Part shown: positions 55,471-63,787 of the stretch, one piece after another | Position numbering within the stretch: position 1 is the stretch's first letter | Layout: every line of letters starts with the position of its first letter | DNA from: Chryseobacterium gleum | Lineage (GTDB): Bacteria > Bacteroidota > Bacteroidia > Flavobacteriales > Weeksellaceae | Reading direction: 5' to 3' | NCBI RefSeq assembly: GCF_900636535.1 | Contig: NZ_LR134289.1 | Location: 3,365,001-3,429,000, forward strand | DNA length: 64,000 bases | The notes under the pieces: generated by a model | What the model was told of the DNA's origin: nothing | The model's database searches: none | The model's input: the letters and a program-made list of their open reading frames with translations, nothing else | Translations under genes and position numbers: made by a program

Positions 55471-56856
55471 ATGGAAAATCAAGAGTATTCAGTAGGTCTG
55501 GACATCGGGACAACGAAGATAGTCGCGATTGTCGGAAGAAGGAATGCACACGGGAAAATAGAAGTTCTCGGTGTAGGAAAAGCTAAAAGTCTTGGTGTTC
55601 ATAAAGGTATTGTGAATAATATTTCACAGACCATTAATTCAATCAAGGCTGCAGTATCCGAAGCACAATCCAGTGCCGGAGTTCCTATCCGCAAAGTCAC
55701 GGTAGGTATTGCAGGAAAACACATCCGTTCTCTGCAGCACTCCGATTATATTATGCGTGAACATCCTGATAAATTTATTACAGACGATGACATCGAAGCA
55801 TTAAAAGATCAGGTAAAAAAGCTGGTTATGCTTCCTGGAGAAGAAATTATCCACGTACTTCCTCAAGAATATAAAGTGGATTCCGAAGGGGAAATTCAGG
55901 AACCTGTCGGAATGCATGGTAAGCGTTTAGAAGCCAACTTCCACGTTGTAGTGGGCCAGATGGGAAGCATCAGAAACATTGCAAGATGCGTTCGCGAAGC
56001 CGGATTAGAAATGGAAGCCCTTACTTTAGAGCCATTGGCCTCTTCAGAAGCTGTCCTTACAAAAGAAGAAAAAGAAGCCGGTGTGGCGATTGTTGACATT
56101 GGTGGTGGTACAACCGATATTGCGATTTTCAAAGATAATATCATCCGTCATACCTGTGTGATTCCATACGGAGGCGGAATTATTACCGAAGATATCAAAG
56201 AAGGCTGCTCCATCATAGAGAAACATGCAGAACAACTGAAAGTAAAATTTGGTTCGGCTGTTCCCGAATTGGAAAAAGACAGTACTTTTGTAACAATCCC
56301 GGGACTTCACGGAAGACCGGACAAAGAAATTTCTTTAAAAACTCTGGCTCAGATCATCAATGCGAGAGTAGAAGAAGTTCTTGAAATGGTAAATACCGAG
56401 CTGAAAGCATATGGCGCTTTTGAGCAAAAGAAAAAGCTTATTGCGGGAATTGTGCTTACCGGAGGAGGTTCAAATTTAAAACACCTTCGTCAGCTGGCTA
56501 ATTATACCACAGGTTTTGACAGCAGAATCGGTTTTGCGAATGAATATATCGCCAACGATAAAAATCAGTATCTGAAAGGCCCTGAATTTGCTACATCTAT
56601 CGGATTGCTGATGGAAAGCTTAAAGATCAGAGACAAAAAGCAGAATATTGATGAAGTAACAGAAGTTGTCACCGAACAGCCAAAACCGGAAGTTGCTGCA
56701 GCACAGACAGAAACTGTTCAACCTGTTCAGCAGACAGCCCCGGTCATGGAGCAGCATTCTGTTGAAAATGAAAGACAGGAGAACAGAAAAGCGAAATTAA
56801 CCTTCGGGCAGTCGCTTATGGAAAAAGTAAAAAAATTCTTTGAAGAAGTAGAGTAA
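55471..56856 (+). CDS. ftsA: Cell division protein FtsA
   Basis: A 461-residue actin-like ATPase. VGLDIGTTKIVAIVG is the first phosphate loop, VDIGGGTTDIAIFKDN the second, and GIVLTGGGSNLKHL the adenosine motif. The C-terminus has a flexible Glu/Gln/Val-rich linker and a terminal amphipathic helix (GQSLMEKVKKFFEEVE) that would tether it to the membrane. It anchors FtsZ to the membrane and coordinates the divisome. Confidence 0.97.
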   Translation: MENQEYSVGLDIGTTKIVAIVGRRNAHGKIEVLGVGKAKSLGVHKGIVNNISQTINSIKAAVSEAQSSAGVPIRKVTVGIAGKHIRSLQHSDYIMREHPDKFITDDDIEALKDQVKKLVMLPGEEIIHVLPQEYKVDSEGEIQEPVGMHGKRLEANFHVVVGQMGSIRNIARCVREAGLEMEALTLEPLASSEAVLTKEEKEAGVAIVDIGGGTTDIAIFKDNIIRHTCVIPYGGGIITEDIKEGCSIIEKHAEQLKVKFGSAVPELEKDSTFVTIPGLHGRPDKEISLKTLAQIINARVEEVLEMVNTELKAYGAFEQKKKLIAGIVLTGGGSNLKHLRQLANYTTGFDSRIGFANEYIANDKNQYLKGPEFATSIGLLMESLKIRDKKQNIDEVTEVVTEQPKPEVAAAQTETVQPVQQTAPVMEQHSVENERQENRKAKLTFGQSLMEKVKKFFEEVE

Positions 56857-56940
56857 ATTATAAATGATGAGTGATAAGCGATAAACGATTTTTTCCTTAT
56901 CCATTATCATTAATCAATGACCAATTATAATTGTAAAAAG
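56857..56940. repeat. Decayed palindromic spacer, family I
   Basis: AATTATAA (inside TAAATTATAAATGATGAG) on the left faces TTATAATT (CCAATTATAATTG) on the right, with GATAAGCGATAA / TTATCCATTATC inside. It is the clearest inverted repeat of this family and lies between ftsA and ftsZ. Confidence 0.6.
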
Positions 56941-56947
56941 TATAGTT

Positions 56948-58855
56948 ATGGAAAATATAGGTTCACAAGGATTTTCATTTGATTTACCAAAAGGAAATTC
57001 ATCCATTATAAAAGTAATCGGTGTAGGGGGCGGTGGAAACAACGCTCTGAAACACATGTACGAGAAAGGTATTCACGGTGTTGATTTCGTGATCTGTAAT
57101 ACAGATGCCCAGACTTTAGATAATAACCCGGTAGCCAATAAAGTTCAGTTGGGAACTTCTATCACAGAAGGTCTTGGAGCGGGTGCCGATCCTGAAGTTG
57201 GTGAGAAATCAGCTATCGAAAGTATTGAAGACATCAAAGCCGCTATGGGACAGAACACCAAAATGGTGTTCATCACTGCCGGAATGGGCGGTGGTACAGG
57301 TACCGGAGCTGCACCTGTCATTGCTAAAGTAGCAAAAGACATGGGAATTCTGACGGTAGGTATTGTTACCGTTCCTTTCAGCTTTGAAGGAAAAAGAAGA
57401 CTGGAACAGGCGGAAAACGGGCTTGATAAATTAAGAAACAATGTTGATTCGCTTATTGTGATCAACAATGATAAACTGAGACAACAGTTCGGAAATCTTG
57501 GATTCAAACAGGGATTCTCAAAAGCCGATGAAGTGTTAACCAATGCTGCGAAAGGGATGGCAGAAGTTATTACGGGTTACTTTGATGTAAACATTGACTT
57601 CAGAGATGCTAAATCTGTACTTCAGAACTCCGGTACAGCATTGATGTCTACAGGAATTGCTTCAGGTGAAAATAAAGCGGAAGAAGCAGTAAGAAAGGCA
57701 TTAGACTCTCCATTGCTGAATGACAATAAGATCACAGGAGCGAAAAACGTTCTTTTATTGATCAGAAGTGGTGCTGAAGAAGTTACCATGGATGAAATCG
57801 GTGTGATCATGGACCACATCCAGAAGGAGGCAGGAAACACAGCCGATATTATTTTCGGGGTAGGTGCTGATGAAGAATTGGGAGATGCAGTAAGCGTTCT
57901 TGTTATCGCAACAGGATTCTCTAACGATAATAAAAAATTTGCTGGTCCTACAGAGAAAATCAGAATCAGTCTTAATGACAGCTTTGAAGCTCCGAAAAAT
58001 TCACCTTTCAAAACTAGAGAAGAAAGAGAATCTGCAACAGAAACTACGCACGATTTTGGAGGAAAGAATCTTTTCAGGCTAGATGACGAAGACCACGACA
58101 TCTCTTTCAATGTGAAGTCTACTGAAAAAAAAATGATCATTGAGGAAGAACAGCCAAGAACTGAAATAAAATTCTTTGATAAAGAAGAAGATACGGTAAA
58201 TACTCCTGAACAGAACTGGAGAAATGAAGAAGGCGGAGAAGAAGAATACAGCTTATTTTCCATTGATGAAGAGCATGATGATCCTAACGATCTTGAGATC
58301 CAGTCTTTCTCATTTGATTTTGAAAATAAAAAAGATGAGCCACAATCCGGAACTCCGCTTACAAGCTCTTTTTCAGAGGAAAAACCTGTTGAATTCAGCT
58401 TCTTTGTAAACGAGCCTGTCAGAAACGAGCCAAATACGGATTTCGGACAGCCAAAAGCAGAATTTAATACACCAACAAATGCTGCTGTAGCTGAACCAGC
58501 TCAAAAGATTGAAACATTCTATCAGAAACAGGAAGAACCTAAAGCTGAAACAAAACCGGCTTTTGAAAACAAAATTGAAACTCCGAAAACTGAAGAATCG
58601 GAATTCACTTTCGTGAACAAAACAATTGATCAGGAAAGAGTGATTGAAAGAAGAAATAAATTAAAAGAATTCAACTCCCGCTATCAAAGCTTTGACAGCA
58701 CCAGTGAATTTGAATCTATTCCTGCTTTCAAAAGAAAAAATATTTCGATCGACGGAAACAATGCATCAGACCAGAATATCAATACATACCTGTCTGATAA
58801 CAACGGTTCCATGCAGATCAGAGAAAACAGGTTTTTAAATAAAGACGTAGATTAA
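56948..58855 (+). CDS. ftsZ: Cell division GTPase FtsZ with long C-terminal linker
   Basis: A 635-residue tubulin homologue, much longer than the ~380 of E. coli FtsZ. The GTPase core (about 1-330) shows GVGGGGNNAL, the tubulin signature GGGTGTG at 114-120, and NNDKLRQQFG. About 270 residues of acidic, Glu/Pro/Thr/Asn-rich, probably disordered linker follow, then a basic segment (IERRNKLKEFNSRYQSF) and a tail. FtsZ forms the ring that recruits the divisome. I cannot pick out the usual C-terminal anchoring peptide (DIPxFLR type); FESIPAFKRKNI near the end is a plausible equivalent. Confidence 0.97.
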   Translation: MENIGSQGFSFDLPKGNSSIIKVIGVGGGGNNALKHMYEKGIHGVDFVICNTDAQTLDNNPVANKVQLGTSITEGLGAGADPEVGEKSAIESIEDIKAAMGQNTKMVFITAGMGGGTGTGAAPVIAKVAKDMGILTVGIVTVPFSFEGKRRLEQAENGLDKLRNNVDSLIVINNDKLRQQFGNLGFKQGFSKADEVLTNAAKGMAEVITGYFDVNIDFRDAKSVLQNSGTALMSTGIASGENKAEEAVRKALDSPLLNDNKITGAKNVLLLIRSGAEEVTMDEIGVIMDHIQKEAGNTADIIFGVGADEELGDAVSVLVIATGFSNDNKKFAGPTEKIRISLNDSFEAPKNSPFKTREERESATETTHDFGGKNLFRLDDEDHDISFNVKSTEKKMIIEEEQPRTEIKFFDKEEDTVNTPEQNWRNEEGGEEEYSLFSIDEEHDDPNDLEIQSFSFDFENKKDEPQSGTPLTSSFSEEKPVEFSFFVNEPVRNEPNTDFGQPKAEFNTPTNAAVAEPAQKIETFYQKQEEPKAETKPAFENKIETPKTEESEFTFVNKTIDQERVIERRNKLKEFNSRYQSFDSTSEFESIPAFKRKNISIDGNNASDQNINTYLSDNNGSMQIRENRFLNKDVD

Positions 58856-58856
58856 A

Positions 58857-58940
58857 TGCTATTGGCAATTGGCTATTAGCAAATGGCTCTCGGGCCCTAT
58901 GAAAGCTATTAGCCAACTGCCAGAAGCCAAAAGCATATAA
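58857..58940. repeat. Palindromic dispersed repeat, family II
   Basis: TGCTATTGGCAATTGGC TATTAGC on the left faces GCTATTAGCCAACTGCC AGAAGCC AAAAGCA on the right, with GGGCCC at the centre: an ~85-base imperfect palindrome. A shorter relative covers 50471-50516. Confidence 0.7.
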
Positions 58941-58942
58941 AC

Positions 58943-59389
58943 ATGAGTTTAGAAAATACAATAAACGAAGCTATAAAAACGGCCATGAGAGCTAAAGACA
59001 AAGTGGCTTTAGATTCTCTGCGTGCTGTAAAATCTCAGATATTACTGCTTAAAACTGAGGCTGTAGGGGCTGAAGTAACAGCAGAACAGGAAATTGCCAT
59101 TCTTCAGAGAATGGTAAAACAGCGTAAGGATTCTTACGACCAGTTTACAGCACAGGGAAGAAATGACCTTGCTGAAGTAGAAGATGCTCAAATGAAAGTT
59201 ATTGAGCAGTTTTTACCGAAACAGCTTTCTGCTGAAGAACTGGAAACAGAAATTAAAAACATTATTTCTGAAACCGGAGCTGAATCTGTCAAAGATTTAG
59301 GGAAGGTAATGGGAGTGGCATCAAAAGCATTAGCCGGAAAATCTGACGGAAAAAGTATTTCCGAGATGGCTAAAAAGCTCCTTTCTTAA
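58943..59389 (+). CDS. GatB/YqeY domain-containing protein
   Basis: A 148-residue soluble protein made of the GatB/YqeY helical domain: LENTINEAIKTAMRAKDKVAL, LRAVKSQI, MVKQRKDSYDQFTAQGR, EQFLPKQLSAEEL and a GKVMG end (GVASKALAGKSDGKSISEM). YqeY-like proteins resemble the tRNA-binding tail of GatB; their function is unclear. It follows ftsZ after the palindromic repeat and may be read from the dcw operon. Confidence 0.93.
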   Translation: MSLENTINEAIKTAMRAKDKVALDSLRAVKSQILLLKTEAVGAEVTAEQEIAILQRMVKQRKDSYDQFTAQGRNDLAEVEDAQMKVIEQFLPKQLSAEELETEIKNIISETGAESVKDLGKVMGVASKALAGKSDGKSISEMAKKLLS

Positions 59390-59488
59390 CGTGATGTGCG
59401 TTTGATTCAGAATCATTCTGAAGCCCAAACAGCACGTTTCACACCATAACTATAGGATATACAACCTTTGCATATCGATTTGATTAAA

Positions 59489-59526
59489 GAAGCCCTGAAC
59501 TGTTCGGTTCAGGGCTTCATTTCTTT
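59489..59526 (+). terminator. Intrinsic terminator
   Basis: A strong hairpin GAAGCCCTGAAC / GTTCAGGGCTTC (59489-59500, 59507-59518) is followed by ATTTCTTT, 100 bases after the YqeY stop. It probably ends the whole dcw transcript. Confidence 0.85.
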
Positions 59527-59790
59527 GGATATTAAAGTTTGTCAGTCAGTTTGATTCTAAACTGAAAAAAGTGTTAAAATACTACCATATTTCAGACAGT
59601 GTTTAAGTGGTTGATTGCTTGAGGGAAAGCTTTTAAATGTTTTTTCACGGTCGTTTGTTTTTCAGAATCATTTCAAATTTAATAATAATATTTCATTATT
59701 CCTAATCTTAATTCACTTTTTTTTGAATATTATTACATTATTAATATTCTATTAATTTTGTATGACTAATCCATTGATAGTTTTTATATA
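59527..59790. other. AT-rich spacer
   Basis: No gene is seen. A second -7-like box TAATTTTG (59753-59760) occurs ahead of the better promoter at 59791-59821 and could be an alternative start for the bacilliredoxin gene. Confidence 0.5.
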
Positions 59791-59821
59791 TTGAACAAAC
59801 GCAAAGAATTGCTTAACTTTG
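59791..59821 (+). promoter_or_regulatory. Promoter of the bacilliredoxin gene
   Basis: TTG (59791-59793), a 20-base gap, then TAACTTTG (59814-59821), a full match to the Bacteroidota -33/-7 pattern, 21 bases before the ATG. Confidence 0.7.
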
Positions 59822-59842
59822 TAGAGATAAAAAACAAAATAT

Positions 59843-60253
59843 ATGTATCCAACAGATTTAGTAATGCCTATGAAGGCAGAGCTTACAGATAAAGGTTTCC
59901 AGGATTTAACAACTCCTGCTCAGGTAGAAGAAGCTTTGAAGCAGTCCGGAACCACATTATTGGTAATCAACTCCGTATGTGGATGTGCAGCAGGTGCGGC
60001 AAGACCGGGAGTAGTATACTCTTTAACAGGCGATAAAAAGCCTGATCATTTAACAACCGTATTCGCAGGATATGATACTGAGGCGGTAGTAGAAGCAAGA
60101 AAACACCTTGCTCCATTCCCTCCAAGTTCTCCATGTGTGGCGCTTTTCAAAGATGGTGAATTGGTTCACATGCTGGAAAGACACCATATTGAAGGAAACC
60201 CTGCAGGTGCTATTGCAGCAAATCTTCAGGCTGCTTACGATGAGTATTGCTAA
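59843..60253 (+). CDS. BrxA/BrxB-family bacilliredoxin
   Basis: A 136-residue thioredoxin-fold protein. The active site is Cys46-Gly-Cys48 (NSVCGCAAG), the CGC motif of the YphP/YqiW (BrxA/BrxB) family. FPPSSPCVALFKDGELVHMLERHHIEG is the family's C-terminal block. In Bacillus it removes bacillithiol from mixed disulfides; whether this bacterium makes bacillithiol is not shown here. It is monocistronic. Confidence 0.93.
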   Translation: MYPTDLVMPMKAELTDKGFQDLTTPAQVEEALKQSGTTLLVINSVCGCAAGAARPGVVYSLTGDKKPDHLTTVFAGYDTEAVVEARKHLAPFPPSSPCVALFKDGELVHMLERHHIEGNPAGAIAANLQAAYDEYC

Positions 60254-60273
60254 CATACAACAAACTAGATATC

Positions 60274-60306
60274 AAACCGTTACAAATTTTGTAACGGTTT
60301 TTTTAT
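60274..60306 (+). terminator. Intrinsic terminator
   Basis: AAACCGTTACAAA / TTTGTAACGGTTT with a tiny loop runs into a seven-T stretch, 20 bases after the bacilliredoxin stop. Confidence 0.92.
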
Positions 60307-60345
60307 TTAATCACGTAAAAAATTTTCTGAAAATTCAAATATCAT

Positions 60346-60353
60346 TATATTTG
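60346..60353 (+). promoter_or_regulatory. -7 box touching the GH3 start codon
   Basis: TATATTTG (TAnnTTTG) ends 5 bases before the ATG at 60359, so transcription would begin at or very near the start codon. Confidence 0.55.
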
Positions 60354-60358
60354 TTGGA

Positions 60359-61873
60359 ATGGCAACCAAAGCACTTTTCAATACCGTAGTCAACTGGTTT
60401 ATCCGTCAAAGGATTGATCAGATACAGAATTTCATGGACCATCCCATTGAAACACAAAAAGGGATTCTCTTTTCACAGCTGTTTCATGCAGAGGACACGG
60501 AATATGGAAAATTGTACGGATTCAATTCAATATCAAGCTATCAGGATTTTAAAAATAAAGTTCCTATTGTCACTTATGAGGAAATGGAACCTTATATTGA
60601 AAAAGCAAGACAAGGACATAAGGACGTAAGCTGGCCGGGCCTCATCAAGCATTTTGCCAAATCATCCGGTACTACCAATGCCAGAAGCAAATTCATCCCT
60701 ATCTCTGCTGAAAGCCTTGAGTACTGCCATATGAAAGCAGGAAAGGACATGGTTTCCATTTATGCCAACAACCATCCGGAAAACCAGCTTTTTAACTATA
60801 AAAACCTACGTTTAGGTGGCAGCTCTGAGCTGTATGCCGATTTCAACACCAAATTTGGAGATTTATCTGCTATTTTAATTGATAACCTTCCGTTCTGGGT
60901 AGAAATCACCACAACGCCCAGTAAGAAAGTTTCTCTGATGGGAGAATGGGAAAGTAAGCTGAAAGCGATTACCTCCGAAGTTAAAAATGAAGACGTAGGA
61001 AGTATCCTTGGTGTACCAAGCTGGATGATGGTTCTTCTACAAAGAGTATTGAAGGAAACCAATGTAGGAAGTATTTCCGAGCTATGGCCCAATCTGGAGG
61101 TGTTTTTTCACGGTGGAATCAGCTTTAAGCCCTACAGGGAGCAATACAGGCAGATCATCGGAAAAAACATCAATTACTACGAAATCTATAATGCTTCTGA
61201 AGGCTTCTTCGGTATCCAGGATAGATCAGACAGTGATGAAATGCTTCTGATGCTGGATTATGGTATATTTTATGAATTTATTCCGATGGACCAGTTCCAT
61301 TTTTCAAATCCGAAGGTCGTAAGCCTGGAAGACGTGGAAGTAGGGAAAAATTATGCCATGGTCATTACCACCAACGGAGGGCTTTGGAGATACCTGATTG
61401 GTGATACTGTGGTATTTACCTCAACCAATCCTTTCAGAATAAAAATAACAGGAAGAACAAAGCACTACATCAATGCTTTTGGAGAGGAACTCATGATTAC
61501 CAATGTAGAATCTGCTCTTTCAAAGGCCTGCGAAGTAACGGGTGCACACATCACCGATTTCACAGGAGCACCTGTCTTTATGAAAGGAAATGAAGGCGGC
61601 GCTCATGAGTGGATTTTTGAATTCAGCCAGCATCCGGACAATCTGGACAACTTTATAGATGCCTTTGACAAGCACCTGAAAGCTATCAATTCAGATTATG
61701 AGGCAAAAAGGTACAATAACATGACTTTAAAAAGACCTATTGTACATATAGCCAAAGAAAACCTTTTCTATCAGTGGCTGGAGGCCAAAGGAAAACTTGG
61801 CGGACAGAATAAGGTTCCGCGACTGAGCAATGACAGAGAATATATTGATCCGCTGCTGGAAATGAATAAATAA
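60359..61873 (+). CDS. GH3-family acyl-adenylate/amido synthetase-like protein
   Basis: A 504-residue protein of the GH3 family, named for plant auxin-responsive amido synthetases and also present in many Bacteroidota. HFAKSSGTTNARSKFIP is the ATP/AMP motif, followed by YEIYNASEGFFGIQD and MVITTNGGLWRYLIGDTVVFTS, then TGRTKHYINAFGEEL and a C-terminal lid domain. It presumably activates a carboxylic acid with ATP and may join it to an amine; the bacterial substrate is unknown. The ATG lies right after a promoter box. Confidence 0.93.
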   Translation: MATKALFNTVVNWFIRQRIDQIQNFMDHPIETQKGILFSQLFHAEDTEYGKLYGFNSISSYQDFKNKVPIVTYEEMEPYIEKARQGHKDVSWPGLIKHFAKSSGTTNARSKFIPISAESLEYCHMKAGKDMVSIYANNHPENQLFNYKNLRLGGSSELYADFNTKFGDLSAILIDNLPFWVEITTTPSKKVSLMGEWESKLKAITSEVKNEDVGSILGVPSWMMVLLQRVLKETNVGSISELWPNLEVFFHGGISFKPYREQYRQIIGKNINYYEIYNASEGFFGIQDRSDSDEMLLMLDYGIFYEFIPMDQFHFSNPKVVSLEDVEVGKNYAMVITTNGGLWRYLIGDTVVFTSTNPFRIKITGRTKHYINAFGEELMITNVESALSKACEVTGAHITDFTGAPVFMKGNEGGAHEWIFEFSQHPDNLDNFIDAFDKHLKAINSDYEAKRYNNMTLKRPIVHIAKENLFYQWLEAKGKLGGQNKVPRLSNDREYIDPLLEMNK

Positions 61874-61897
61874 AGGAATGTTAATTCATTCGCGTAT

Positions 61898-61932
61898 AAT
61901 AAAAAAGCCGTCACAAATTGACGGCTTTCATT
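61898..61932. terminator. Bidirectional terminator
   Basis: AAAGCCGTC (61904-61912) and GACGGCTTT (61920-61928) with A-runs to the left and TCATTTTTT to the right lie between convergent genes. Confidence 0.88.
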
Positions 61933-61934
61933 TT

Positions 61935-62345
61935 TTATTTGCTTAAATCTTCTTTTACTTTCTTCGCGGCTTCCTCTACTTTTGAAGCTCCTTTTTTTGC
62001 TGCTTCTTTAGCATCCTTTCCTACTTTATCAGCCTCTGCTTTAATATCCTGACCTGCTTTGTTAAGATCCTGTTTTGTCTTATCTGCAGTAGCATCAATT
62101 TTATCTTTTGCCTTTTGAGCAGCTTCGTCGATCTTATTCCCTGCTGCATCTACTTTAGTCTTTACATCTTCTTTAGCATTGTTGATCTTTGCTGTATCCA
62201 CACCATTAGGGGTTTCGGTAACCGTAGTGGTTGTGGTTGTAACTGAACCGTCAGGGTTTTCCACCTGTTCTGTTTTCGTTGTTGATTTTGTACATGCTAC
62301 CGTGAATACTGAAATCACTATTGCAGCGAAAATTTGTTTTTTCAT
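61935..62345 (-). CDS. Lipoprotein with amphipathic helical repeats
   Basis: A 136-residue protein with a signal ending FTVAC (Cys18, lipoprotein). After a Thr-rich stretch (GSVTTTTTTVTETP) comes a long helix of roughly 11-residue repeats rich in Ala, Lys and Asp (AAQKAKDKIDATADKTKQDL...AAKKVKEDL), like LEA-type or apolipoprotein-like proteins. A role in envelope stress or spacing is only a guess. It shares strand and short spacing (29 bases) with the next lipoprotein. Confidence 0.82.
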   Translation of the reverse strand: MKKQIFAAIVISVFTVACTKSTTKTEQVENPDGSVTTTTTTVTETPNGVDTAKINNAKEDVKTKVDAAGNKIDEAAQKAKDKIDATADKTKQDLNKAGQDIKAEADKVGKDAKEAAKKGASKVEEAAKKVKEDLSK

Positions 62346-62374
62346 ATTATTTATTTGTTTAATGTTTTTTGAAT

Positions 62375-62737
62375 TTATTCTGATCTAGTCTCCTGAGCAG
62401 CTGGTTTTTCAGTTGCTTTCTGTTTCTTTTCTGCCTCTGCCTTTTTCTTTTCCTCCTCCAGTTTTGCTTTATTTTCTTTTTCCAGCTCGGCTTTAATTTT
62501 ATTTTCTTCGTCCTGAAGCTTTTTAGCCTGTTTTACTGAATCAATATACTGTGGGGAAGACATTCTTATTTTTCGTGCAATATCCACTGAAACCGCCCCT
62601 GTAGAAAAGGAGTCAACAGCAGTGGTATCATAACTTATTTTAACTTCCTGCTCAGCCCCGAATCCTGGTGATTCTTTCTTGGAACAAGCGGTAAAAAAAA
62701 GAGTAGAAATAAAAATTGCAGCCAATAAATTTTTCAT
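62375..62737 (-). CDS. Small lipoprotein with charged coiled-coil tail
   Basis: A 120-residue protein. The signal ends FFTAC (Cys18). A short globular part (EVKISYDTTAVDSFSTGAVSVDIARKIRMSSPQYIDSV in outline) leads to a Glu/Lys/Ala-rich coiled coil from about residue 68. No family is recognised. It lies 4 bases after the stop of the EEP-family gene and is probably in one operon with it. Confidence 0.75.
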   Translation of the reverse strand: MKNLLAAIFISTLFFTACSKKESPGFGAEQEVKISYDTTAVDSFSTGAVSVDIARKIRMSSPQYIDSVKQAKKLQDEENKIKAELEKENKAKLEEEKKKAEAEKKQKATEKPAAQETRSE

Positions 62738-62741
62738 GGAA

Positions 62742-63713
62742 CTAATTTAACAGAAATTCTGCAATTACAGGATAATGATCCGATAATTTCACAGACTGGT
62801 CTACTTTATAGCTTAGCGGAATGATAGATTTCGAACTGAAAATATAATCAATTCTTAAAGGCACCTTATAATCATGGAAACTGCTGGCACTACCCTTTCC
62901 GGCTACCAGGAATGCGTCCTGAAGGTCTTTTCCAAGGTTATAATATTCATATGAATTGGGAACGGAATTAAAATCTCCCGCCAGAATAACAGGATATGGT
63001 GACAAGTCAACCATTTTTCTGATTCTTTTCACCTGATCTTCATGAGCCTGAAACGTAGGAGTCATATGAGAAAGTAATGTTGAAACATTTCCCAGACCTA
63101 ATGCATCCAGTTTTGTAAACATCGATTTATTAAGTCTGAATGGCTCAAGATAAACGTTAATAATCCTAACCACTTTCCCATTAATGTCTATATCAGCATA
63201 AAATGAATTTCCCCGCGCTTTCTCATCAATTAATTCTGCCTGTCTTACAATTTTATGTTTCGTTTTAAGAATAACTGACGGATACTTAATAAGATCACGT
63301 TTTATAACACGGTTTGTATCTTTTTCCTGCACAAGAATAATATCGGCATCCTGGGCCTTGATATAGTCTTTTACTTTATCCCAGCCGTATTCGCCGTATT
63401 TCACATTAAAAGTCAATACTTTGATATCCCGTATTGTTTTTAAATTCTCTGTTTTCGGGGAAAAGTTAATCCATCGTCTGATAGGATTATAGAAAATAAG
63501 TGTACCTAAAGCAAAAGCTATCGCAATTTTTTCTTTTTTAAAGATCCAGATCAATGTAAGGATGATATGGGCAAGGATCAGATAAGGAAATCCAAGAGAC
63601 AGAAGATTCAGGTTGCCCAGAATATTGGGTGGAATCCATGCATTCCCCAATGTGCATAAGAGCAAAACGGCAACAACGATATGTATAAATAGTAATATCT
63701 GATTCGACTTCAT
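62742..63713 (-). CDS. Membrane-anchored endonuclease/exonuclease/phosphatase-family protein
   Basis: A 323-residue protein from the ATG at 63713 (MKSNQILLFIHI); an ATG at 63764 would add 17 residues. Two to three N-terminal helices (residues 5-85 of this reading) precede an EEP catalytic domain: TFNVKYGEYGW, VQEKD (metal Glu), RIINVYLEP, GDFNS (Asp/Asn) and SDHYPV (Asp-His). The domain probably faces the periplasm and hydrolyses a phosphodiester, either nucleic acid or phospholipid head group. A partial paralogue lies directly upstream. Confidence 0.88.
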   Translation of the reverse strand: MKSNQILLFIHIVVAVLLLCTLGNAWIPPNILGNLNLLSLGFPYLILAHIILTLIWIFKKEKIAIAFALGTLIFYNPIRRWINFSPKTENLKTIRDIKVLTFNVKYGEYGWDKVKDYIKAQDADIILVQEKDTNRVIKRDLIKYPSVILKTKHKIVRQAELIDEKARGNSFYADIDINGKVVRIINVYLEPFRLNKSMFTKLDALGLGNVSTLLSHMTPTFQAHEDQVKRIRKMVDLSPYPVILAGDFNSVPNSYEYYNLGKDLQDAFLVAGKGSASSFHDYKVPLRIDYIFSSKSIIPLSYKVDQSVKLSDHYPVIAEFLLN

Positions 63714-63787
63714 GAAAAAACGTTCTTGGTACTGTTTTCTTTCAACAAAAATCCTACCAAGCATAAAAATTTTAACTATTTTTATGA

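Noticed and set aside
57145-58263. Long minus-strand frames across ftsZ
   Set aside because: Ser/Leu/Phe-rich antisense shadows caused by codon bias of the real gene.
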